Of a stretch of 34,716 nucleotides of DNA, positions 27,991 through 34,716 are shown piece by piece. The position numbers and the translations under genes were made by a program. The notes beneath the pieces were generated by a model. The model saw only the letters and a list, made by a program, of their open reading frames with translations. It did not search any database and was not told where the DNA came from. The DNA lies in assembly GCA_005239675.1 (NCBI GenBank), contig SBBO01000002.1:1-34716 (forward strand), read 5' to 3'. Within the stretch, counting starts at the first letter, position 1. Each line of letters opens with the position of its first letter. This stretch comes from Planctomycetales bacterium. GTDB taxonomy: Bacteria; Omnitrophota; Gorgyraeia; Zapsychrales; Zapsychraceae.

Positions 27991-28725
27991 TTATTCCAGC
28001 CCTGTTACTTCTAAAAACACCGCCTCCAGCGATTTATCTTGGAGGATTTCTTGCTTGTTACCGATACGCACGATGCGGCCATGGTTGATAATGCCGATTG
28101 TCTTGCAGAGCCTCTCGGCTTCTTCCATGTAATGGGTCGTCAAAAAGATCGTCTTGCCTTCGTTGTTGAGTTGTGTCAGATAGTCCCAGATGAGAAATTT
28201 CAGTTCTAAATCGCAGCCGGCGGTTGGTTCATCCAAGATAAGGATTTCCGGATCATGGATGAGCGCTCGGCACAAGAGCAGGCGTTTTTTCATACCGCTA
28301 GAGAGGGCGCGATGTTTCACATTGCGTCTTTCAATGAGTTGAAAGCGTTTAAGGAGCTCATCGGCACGATGCGCCGCCTCTTGGGGAAGAACGCCAAAAT
28401 AGCCGGCCTGATATACCAGTAGTTGATGGATGGTTAGAAACGGGTCAAAGTTGAATTCTTGGGCGCAAAGCCCAATGAGCCGTCGCGTGCGGGTGTATTC
28501 TGTGGTGGTGCTATACCCAAAGGCCCTCACCTGACCGTGCTGAAAATTGGAGAGGCCAGTCACGACGTTGATCGTGGTAGTTTTTCCTGCACCATTAGGC
28601 CCTAGGAAGGCAAAGAAATCACCGCGCTTGACTTCAAAGGAAATATCATTCAAGGCCCGCAGTTTGCCGTAATATTTCGTCAGGTTCTGAATGGAAATAG
28701 CTCGTTCTGAGTCGCGCATGGTCAA
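27991..28725 (-). CDS. ABC transporter ATP-binding protein
   Basis: Walker A LGPNGAGKTTTI, ALSSGMKKRLLLCRALIHDPEILILDEPTAG. Confidence 0.95.
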   Translation of the reverse strand: MTMRDSERAISIQNLTKYYGKLRALNDISFEVKRGDFFAFLGPNGAGKTTTINVVTGLSNFQHGQVRAFGYSTTTEYTRTRRLIGLCAQEFNFDPFLTIHQLLVYQAGYFGVLPQEAAHRADELLKRFQLIERRNVKHRALSSGMKKRLLLCRALIHDPEILILDEPTAGCDLELKFLIWDYLTQLNNEGKTIFLTTHYMEEAERLCKTIGIINHGRIVRIGNKQEILQDKSLEAVFLEVTGLE

Positions 28726-28731
28726 TGGGCA

Positions 28732-30141
28732 CTATTGCCGCTGGACCGCCAGAGATTTTTGCTCCTCTAGCGCTGCCTGAGCCTTGCGGGCGGCATTGCG
28801 CACAACCTCAGGAAGCGCGGGATGAATATAGATCATGTTCAGAAGATCATCGAGTGTGCCGTTTTTATTCATGAAGGCAATCAGGATATGAATCATATCC
28901 GAGGCCTCCTCTCCTACAATATGGGCGCCGAGGATTTTTCGTGTTTTGCCCTCCACCAGTATTTTACAAAAACCATGATCAGAAAGCAAAGCCATTCCCA
29001 TGCCGCTATTTTTGTAATGGCTCAGGCCCACGACATAATCCACCCCTTCTTTTTTAAGTTGATCTTCCGTCTTGCCGACCCCGGCAATCTGCGGATAGGA
29101 AAAGACCGCGTGGGGGACCGGGGGGTACTGTAACGGCGTATCGGTTTTTTCAATAAACAACATGCGAAAAAGATGCTCTCCTTCAAAATTAACCGTGTGG
29201 CGGTATAGATAATTTCCGACACAGTCACCCAGGGCATAGACGTTATCTACGCTAGTGCGTAGGTGACTGTCGACACGGATAAACCCGTCGTTCGTCAATC
29301 GGATATCCGTATGTTCCAATCCTAAATTATCTGTATTAGGCGTAACCCCTGTTGCGATGAGGAGCGCATCAGCGGTTAGCTGTGCCGTGCGGTTATCCTC
29401 GGTCTTATAGGTAACCCTGAATAATCCGTTATGGTGCTCCACCTTGGTGGGGATGGCAGCGCAATGGACGGTACATAGTTGCGTAAAGATCCGTGTGAAT
29501 TCTGTGGCCACTTGAGTATCTTCCTTACGCAACAAGCGGCTACGCACCAGGAAATCGACTTCACATCCCAGCGCCCGATACGCGAAGCCCAGCTCAACGG
29601 CGATGTAGCCGGCCCCGATGACGATCAGGCGTTGGGGTAATCGAGCGTTGCGTAGGGCTTCGGTGCTGGTGAGAAATGGGGTGCCGGATAGACCATCGAT
29701 GGGGGGGATATGCGGCCGCGCGCCGACGGCAATAAAGATTTTATCAGCGCTGATACATTCGCCATTTACCTCCAGGGTTTCATTGTTGATGAAACGCGCT
29801 GGTGCATGATAAAAATCGATATTGGGGTTACGTTGGTAGCTCGTCTCAATAGAGTCGGAATCAGCATCCACGGTGCGACTGATGCGGGTGATGAGCCGCG
29901 CGAAGTCCACCTGAAAGGCTGGATTTAGGTGAATATCAAATTTCTTCATTTCATGCAAGTGATGGGCCATATACGCGGGATAGATGAGCATCTTGGATGG
30001 GATACAGCCGCGGTTTAGGCAGGTGCCACCCAAGCGATCTTTTTCGATACAGGCTACCTTATATCCCATCTTGGCTGCTGGTGTGATGATTTTGGAGCCG
30101 CCGCCAGAACCAATGACAATGACGTCGTATTTTTTCATCAA
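28732..30141 (-). CDS. FAD-dependent pyridine nucleotide-disulfide oxidoreductase (Lpd / mycothione reductase-like)
   Basis: YDVIVIGSGGGSKIITPAAKMGYKVACIEKDRLGGTCLNRGCIPSKM redox motif, VIGAGYIAVELGFAYRALG, VYALGDCVG, C-terminal IHPALPEVV. Confidence 0.9.
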   Translation of the reverse strand: MMKKYDVIVIGSGGGSKIITPAAKMGYKVACIEKDRLGGTCLNRGCIPSKMLIYPAYMAHHLHEMKKFDIHLNPAFQVDFARLITRISRTVDADSDSIETSYQRNPNIDFYHAPARFINNETLEVNGECISADKIFIAVGARPHIPPIDGLSGTPFLTSTEALRNARLPQRLIVIGAGYIAVELGFAYRALGCEVDFLVRSRLLRKEDTQVATEFTRIFTQLCTVHCAAIPTKVEHHNGLFRVTYKTEDNRTAQLTADALLIATGVTPNTDNLGLEHTDIRLTNDGFIRVDSHLRTSVDNVYALGDCVGNYLYRHTVNFEGEHLFRMLFIEKTDTPLQYPPVPHAVFSYPQIAGVGKTEDQLKKEGVDYVVGLSHYKNSGMGMALLSDHGFCKILVEGKTRKILGAHIVGEEASDMIHILIAFMNKNGTLDDLLNMIYIHPALPEVVRNAARKAQAALEEQKSLAVQRQ

Positions 30142-30153
30142 GAGAATCTCGCG

Positions 30154-31134
30154 TTAAATGGATTGAACATGGCACGCCTCTTGAGTCATAAATTCATGTA
30201 GACAGTCGATAATCTGATTTAGATCCATGAGTTGCATTAATTCCTGACGGAGCTGATGGATATGAGGTATTCCTTTCAAATAGGCAGCATAGTATTTGCG
30301 AAAAGAGATAATGCTATGAGGCGCCCCGTTATGGTGTGCGAAGAGTCTTAAGTGTTCGATGCATCGATTAATCCGTTCGTTGAGGGTGGGGGGAGATAAA
30401 TGGCATCTGGTTGTAAGGTAATGTTTGGCCTGACAGAAAATCCAAGGGTTGCTTATTGCGCCCCGGCCGATCATCACCCCATCGCAGCCGATAGCGAACA
30501 GTTGCTCGACATCTTCAGGGGTGGCGACATCTCCGTTGCCGATCACGGGAATTTCGACCGCTTTTTTTATTTTTTCCAGCCACTGCCAATCCGCCTTGCC
30601 GCTGTGGGCTTGGCTACGCGTTCGACAATGGATAGCAATCGCCTTGGCACCGGCCCCTTCGACCATGCGCGCGACATCCTCAATGATAATGCTGTCGGTA
30701 TCCCATCCCAGTCGTGTCTTGACAGTGACTGGCAGGCGGGTTGCCTTGACTGTTGCGGTCACGATTTTTTCAAAACGGGGCAGATCTTTCAGAAGCGCTG
30801 CCCCGCACCCATGGGCAACAATGTTTTTAACCCAGCAGCCGCAGTTGATGTCGATAAAATCCGGCTCTAAGCCCTCTGCGCGCCCTGCGGCCTGGGACAT
30901 CGAATCCTCGCTGCCGCCAAAGAGCTGAATGGCAATAGGACGCTCTGCTTGAGTAATTTTAATTTTATCTAGGGCCTTGTGGCTGTCGCGGATAATGGCA
31001 TCACTACTGGTAAACTCCGTGTAGACGATATCGGCCCCTAGCCGTTTGCAGATTATGCGAAAAGCGGTGTCGGTGACATCCTCCATGGGCGCTAGGATGA
31101 CAGGTTTATCGATATCGATGGTGCCAATTTTCAT
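30154..31134 (-). CDS. dusB: tRNA-dihydrouridine synthase; ORF opens at 31155, likely start ATG 31134
   Basis: PVILAPMEDVTDTAFRIICKRLGADIVYTEF, DINCGCWVKNIVAHGCGAALL, VKTRLGWD, IHCRTRSQ, GNGDVATPEDV, GVMIGRGAISNPWIF. Confidence 0.94.
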   Translation of the reverse strand: MKIGTIDIDKPVILAPMEDVTDTAFRIICKRLGADIVYTEFTSSDAIIRDSHKALDKIKITQAERPIAIQLFGGSEDSMSQAAGRAEGLEPDFIDINCGCWVKNIVAHGCGAALLKDLPRFEKIVTATVKATRLPVTVKTRLGWDTDSIIIEDVARMVEGAGAKAIAIHCRTRSQAHSGKADWQWLEKIKKAVEIPVIGNGDVATPEDVEQLFAIGCDGVMIGRGAISNPWIFCQAKHYLTTRCHLSPPTLNERINRCIEHLRLFAHHNGAPHSIISFRKYYAAYLKGIPHIHQLRQELMQLMDLNQIIDCLHEFMTQEACHVQSI

Positions 31135-31141
31135 TGACAGG

Positions 31142-31169
31142 ATTATATACGACATACACGGTAAATCAA
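31142..31169 (-). promoter_or_regulatory. dusB promoter, predicted leaderless transcript
   Basis: Minus strand TTGATT, 16-nt spacer, TATAAT, CCTGTCA then ATG (31134); predicted +1 is 1 nt before the ATG. Confidence 0.7.
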
Positions 31170-31274
31170 TTGATTTTTCTGTGTTCCATCAGTATACTTA
31201 AAAAAATGACCTGCGTTGTTGCTGGGCACACCATTGCGGTGAATAAACCTTTACTGATCAGATTCACCATCGTT

Positions 31275-31332
31275 GTCAATGCCAAGTTTCTGAAGCGGAC
31301 TTCAAGGGCAAACGAAGGAATTTGGCATTGAC
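31275..31332 (+). ncRNA. Candidate structured cis-element in the dusB / TrpD2-like intergenic region
   Basis: 14-bp stem GTCAATGCCAAGTT / AATTTGGCATTGAC (one G-U) enclosing a second hairpin TGAAG-CGGA-CTTCA. Confidence 0.35.
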
Positions 31333-31397
31333 CGGTTATCTTTTGTTCTTAGGTCGCAGGCTCATCGTTCCTCTGACCCAGGGACCTTAGAGATAAT

Positions 31398-32672
31398 ATG
31401 ACGAGCATTAATTTTTTATCCACGGCCATTGCTGAGGGTATCAAGGCCGTAGGGATTGGCAAGAGGGGAAGCAAGGCCTTGACCCCCGAATTGGTTCAGG
31501 CTATTGTCCTTGAGTTAAAGGCAGGCCATGTCCCCGCGGTCGTCCAAGGCGCGTTTTTTGGTGGATTAATCACTAAAGGGGTAAGTCCAACGGAAATGGC
31601 ATTGGAGGAGGCCCTAGCGCCTGGGATTTTGAATAATTTTTCAGGATTGGTGAATTATCTTGCCGGTGATGCGCCAGCGCCGATTCAGGAGATGTGCGTG
31701 CGCTTGCTGCGTCAGGAGATGTTGGATGAAAGGGACGCGAAGAGATTAGGTGATTTTTTATTCTCGGTGCATCCAGGCGACGGCGCACGGGGATTGGCAG
31801 CAGCTATCATGCGCGTTCGCTATGAAACAACCGAAGAATACGTGGGGATTCTACGTAGTATCCAAGAGACGATCGACTCACCCTTTCGCGAACCGGTACC
31901 ATTAGGCGAACCTATTGTGCAGATCGCAGAACCGTTTGATGGGGTAGACCATTCGTATATGGTGACTCCTTTGCTGGCGCGCCATATTCAAGGGCAAGGC
32001 TTCCGAGCGGTCAGTCTTGTTGGACGCAACAGTGGCCCCAAGCGTGGCAATAATTTGTTGGATTTAATCAACGCCCTGGGAGGGACTTTCCTTGAAGGTA
32101 ACAAGGGCCTGGGCGCCGCAAAACCAATTTTGGGTTGGTATATCCATCAGCAAAATATGTCGCCAGCACTCGACCGTTGGGTTGAATTACGTCGGCAGAT
32201 CATCAAGCGCCCATTTTTATCTACGCTGGAGCGGTTGGTGAATCCAGTCGGGACCGATATCCTCATCGCATCGGCCTTTCATCCGCCCTATGGCGAAAAG
32301 ATGCTTACGGTATCCGAGCGCTTTGGGTATCCGGGTATCGTTATCGTGCGTAACGGTCTGGAAGGGACACTGGCATTCCCGCTGAAGCGTAGCGTCAAGG
32401 TGTTGTGTTCTGCCAGACAGCTGGATGGTCATTATGTGCGTCGGGAGATTGAATTTAGTCCAGAAGAATATTTGAATATCCGCGTTGACCTAGAAGAGAA
32501 ATTTGAGCAGCCTTCTTTGTCAGAGAATGTGCGGCTTATCAAGGCATATATAGAACAGGGGAGAACTAATTATCACTTGTTTGATTGGCGCGTTGAGGCG
32601 ACCTGCGCTGGCCTTGGTCGGGCTATGGGATGGATTAGAAACAGCTCATCGTTTATAGGGGATCGTCCTTAA
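31398..32672 (+). CDS. TrpD2/YbiB-like anthranilate phosphoribosyltransferase-family protein with degenerate PRPP motifs
   Basis: ALTPELVQAIVLELKAGHVPAVVQGAFFGGLITKGVS N-terminal fold; EPFDGVDHSYMVTPLLARHI; RNSGPKRGNNLLDLINALGG. Confidence 0.65.
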   Translation: MTSINFLSTAIAEGIKAVGIGKRGSKALTPELVQAIVLELKAGHVPAVVQGAFFGGLITKGVSPTEMALEEALAPGILNNFSGLVNYLAGDAPAPIQEMCVRLLRQEMLDERDAKRLGDFLFSVHPGDGARGLAAAIMRVRYETTEEYVGILRSIQETIDSPFREPVPLGEPIVQIAEPFDGVDHSYMVTPLLARHIQGQGFRAVSLVGRNSGPKRGNNLLDLINALGGTFLEGNKGLGAAKPILGWYIHQQNMSPALDRWVELRRQIIKRPFLSTLERLVNPVGTDILIASAFHPPYGEKMLTVSERFGYPGIVIVRNGLEGTLAFPLKRSVKVLCSARQLDGHYVRREIEFSPEEYLNIRVDLEEKFEQPSLSENVRLIKAYIEQGRTNYHLFDWRVEATCAGLGRAMGWIRNSSSFIGDRP

Positions 32673-32723
32673 TCTTTTGTTTACGTGGGGCGCGCCGCAC
32701 TATGGAAAAGCTACAGCATTCAT

Positions 32724-34010
32724 ATGATTAAGCCAACCATTTCTTTTTACACCCTGGGTTGTCGGTTGAATCACAGTGAGACAACGGTCTTAGAACGTTC
32801 TTTTGAGGCTCATGGATACACCATTGTGGATTTCGAGAAACCCGCGGATGTCGTTATCATTAATACTTGCACGGTTACCGAAAATGGCGACGCCGATACA
32901 CGTTATGTTGTCAATAAAATCAATCGTCTTAACCCGCATGCCCGTATCGCGCTTATCGGTTGTCAGGCCCAGATGCAGAAGGAGCGATTGGCACAATTTC
33001 CTAATGTCCGTTGGGTCGTGGGTAACGCCCGTAAGATGGATTTAGCCGGCATTATGGGAGAAGATAGCCCCGCGGATGGTGTTCAGGTTATTGTGCCTCC
33101 TATCCCTCGGGGGAGCTTTACTGTCCCCCTGGCTGGTATTGATCGCCGGCGCGCCCGCGCGAATCTGAAGATTCAGGATGGTTGCGATTTTTTTTGTTCG
33201 TTTTGTGAGATTCCCTACGCGCGCGGGCGCGCCCGGAGTCGGCAATTCGACGATATCCTCAGCGAGGCCAGGGCCCTTGTTGCCGCTGGGCACAAGGAGT
33301 TAGTCTTAACGGGAATCAATGTGGGGACCTATCAATATAAAGGCTATGCCCTGACAGATGTGATTACTGCCCTGGAAGATATCGCAGGCCTTGCCCGTAT
33401 CCGTATCTCTTCGATTGAACCAACGACCATTTCCTTAACGCTCTTGAAAAAAATGGTCGATGGTGGCAAGCTATGCCGTTATCTGCATGTGCCCTTGCAG
33501 AGTGCCAGTAATGATATCCTCAAGAAGATGAAACGTAAATACTCTGCGCAGGAATTTAAAGAGTTTTTGGGGACTGCGTGTGCGATGGTTCCCTGCATCG
33601 GCATCGGCACGGATTTGATCGTTGGATTTCCCGGTGAAACTGAGGCAGATTTTCAAGAGTCCCTTAGGGCATTGCGTGACTGGCCGATACATTACGCGCA
33701 CGTCTTTAGCTATTCACAACGTACCATGGCCCAGAGTCGGCATTTTGTCAATAAGGTCCCTCCCGAGGTGATCCAGGAGCGCAGTCAAATCTTGCGGGAC
33801 ACAAGCCAGCGCAAGCGCCGGTTGTTTATGCAGGCGCTGGTGGGCACCCGTGTCTTTGTTCTTGTCGAGCAGAACAAAGACGGGTATTGGCAGGGACTAA
33901 CCGATCATTACGTGCGGGTGCATATTGCCTCGAATCGTTTTTTGGCCAATGAATTAACGCAGGTACACATTGAGGCTATTGAGGACGCCGCCGCTGTTGG
34001 CCGCATCTAA
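32724..34010 (+). CDS. mtaB: tRNA t6A37 methylthiotransferase; ORF opens at 32685, likely start 32724
   Basis: SFYTLGCRLNHSET, VVIINTCTVTENGDADTR, IQDGCDFFCSFCEIPYARGRARS radical-SAM CxxxCxxC, HVPLQSASNDILKKMKRKY, TRAM-like C-terminus. Confidence 0.93.
   Translation: MIKPTISFYTLGCRLNHSETTVLERSFEAHGYTIVDFEKPADVVIINTCTVTENGDADTRYVVNKINRLNPHARIALIGCQAQMQKERLAQFPNVRWVVGNARKMDLAGIMGEDSPADGVQVIVPPIPRGSFTVPLAGIDRRRARANLKIQDGCDFFCSFCEIPYARGRARSRQFDDILSEARALVAAGHKELVLTGINVGTYQYKGYALTDVITALEDIAGLARIRISSIEPTTISLTLLKKMVDGGKLCRYLHVPLQSASNDILKKMKRKYSAQEFKEFLGTACAMVPCIGIGTDLIVGFPGETEADFQESLRALRDWPIHYAHVFSYSQRTMAQSRHFVNKVPPEVIQERSQILRDTSQRKRRLFMQALVGTRVFVLVEQNKDGYWQGLTDHYVRVHIASNRFLANELTQVHIEAIEDAAAVGRI
33148..33233. 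repeat. 14-bp GC-rich inverted repeat inside mtaB
   Basis: GGCGCGCCCGCGCG (33148-33161) and CGCGCGGGCGCGCC (33220-33233), 58-nt spacer. Confidence 0.6.
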
Positions 34011-34035
34011 GTGGAAGGACTAGGGAATATTGTCC

Positions 34036-34542
34036 ATGACAGAAGACCATAAAATCGATCGTGAAACATCTTCAATACCCATCTCCAGTGTTGGTAAACC
34101 AGGGCGTGTCTGTGTCACTTACGGGCGCGATGTCATCATGAATAGGCAGGTGGTGTCGCTTATCCGCGGCCTTGGCATTGAGCCGATTATCATGCAGGAC
34201 AAGGAATATGCCAAGAAACCGCTGATTGAATTCTCCGTCGCCTACCCGGATATCAACTTTGTCATTGTGATCCTCTCTGCTGATGACTGGGTTTATCCTA
34301 AAGACGGTAAGCCCAAAGAGGCAGTTTTACGTGCCGATCAAAAGATCGTTTTTCATCTGGGGTATTGGATCGGTAAGCTGGGGCGTGACCGCGTGTTTGT
34401 CCTTATTTACGACCAGCGCAGTTTTCGGTTGCCCACAGACTATTTAGACGCCATCTACACGCCGTTGGATAAGGAAGGGTTATGGAAAAAGGAGTTGCTA
34501 GAGCGGTTTGGGCGTATTGGATGGACCGTAAAACTTCCCTAA
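34036..34542 (+). CDS. TIR-like nucleotide-binding-type protein (PF10137 / CAP12-Pycsar TIR family), apparently with altered catalytic residue; ORF opens at 34030
   Basis: VCVTYGRDVIMNRQVVSLIRGLGIEPIIMQ, INFVIVILSADDWVYP, KIVFHLGYWIGKLGRDRVFVLIY, LPTDYLDAIYTPLDKEGLWKKELLERF. Confidence 0.78.
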   Translation: MTEDHKIDRETSSIPISSVGKPGRVCVTYGRDVIMNRQVVSLIRGLGIEPIIMQDKEYAKKPLIEFSVAYPDINFVIVILSADDWVYPKDGKPKEAVLRADQKIVFHLGYWIGKLGRDRVFVLIYDQRSFRLPTDYLDAIYTPLDKEGLWKKELLERFGRIGWTVKLP

Positions 34543-34684
34543 GAATCTACTTGGGCAAAAGAAAGACGCTCGCTCGCCCGTACATCGCCATTCCAATATC
34601 ATTGTCCATACAAAACATTTTTTAGGGAACGGTCAATAGATCGTTACCCCCCTTGCTGAGTAAAAGATGCTTCCAACGGAGGAG

Positions 34685-34698
34685 TTGATCTAGGTCAA
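34685..34698. promoter_or_regulatory. FNR/CRP-family-like palindrome
   Basis: TTGATCTAGGTCAA, one mismatch to TTGATNNNNATCAA; GGAGG follows at 34701-34705. Confidence 0.4.
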
Positions 34699-34716
34699 CC
34701 GGAGGAACCATCAATA

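Noticed and set aside
30400-30928. 156-aa and 159-aa plus-strand ORFs
   Set aside because: Antisense shadows of dusB caused by codon bias.
31134-31331. 65-aa plus-strand ORF in the dusB/TrpD2-like gap
   Set aside because: No SD, no recognisable motif, and it runs through the nested hairpin; treated as noncoding.
34030-34716. A complete CBASS/Pycsar/Thoeris-type defence system
   Set aside because: Only one TIR-like protein is present and its apparent catalytic Glu is replaced; no cyclase or partner gene is visible before the window ends.

Overview
The window is a 34.7 kb, gene-dense bacterial segment of mostly housekeeping and metabolic genes. I found no tRNA, rRNA, CRISPR array or recognisable transposase. 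In order it holds: the truncated end of a Gly/His-rich ORF; a GYD protein, peroxiredoxin and PHP phosphatase (minus); a TMTC-like membrane TPR protein (minus); a pterin cluster folE-folM-like-folX-like-folK; fabG-acpP-fabF; leuB-asd-truA-rplM-rpsI; an oxidative-stress trio aquaporin-tpx-sod; nrdA-nrdB; a small NifU/IscU-like ORF; ilvB-ilvH (minus); a PP-loop tRNA-thiolation-like protein with an Mrp-DUF971 fusion; a long minus-strand redox run (dusB, FAD disulfide reductase, ABC-2 transporter, gshA, gshB, CPYC glutaredoxin, bolA, CGFS glutaredoxin); a TrpD2-like protein; mtaB; and an orphan TIR-like (PF10137-type) protein. The most notable observations are: (1) NrdB has Phe at the radical Tyr position and Glu at the first metal ligand, i.e. 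a class Ic (Mn/Fe) RNR, and its operon promoter is overlapped by a tandem NrdR-box-like pair; (2) at least six genes have sigma70-like -10 boxes placed so that transcripts would be leaderless or nearly so; (3) the glutathione/[2Fe-2S] gene run includes an unassigned disulfide reductase and exporter; (4) a folE-folM-folX-folK arrangement suggests tetrahydromonapterin synthesis; (5) the terminal TIR-like protein appears to have His where the family has its catalytic Glu. Lineage cannot be fixed from the sequence alone. A PVC-type candidate phylum such as Omnitrophota is plausible but unverified. All family calls come from motif recognition by eye; no searches were run.
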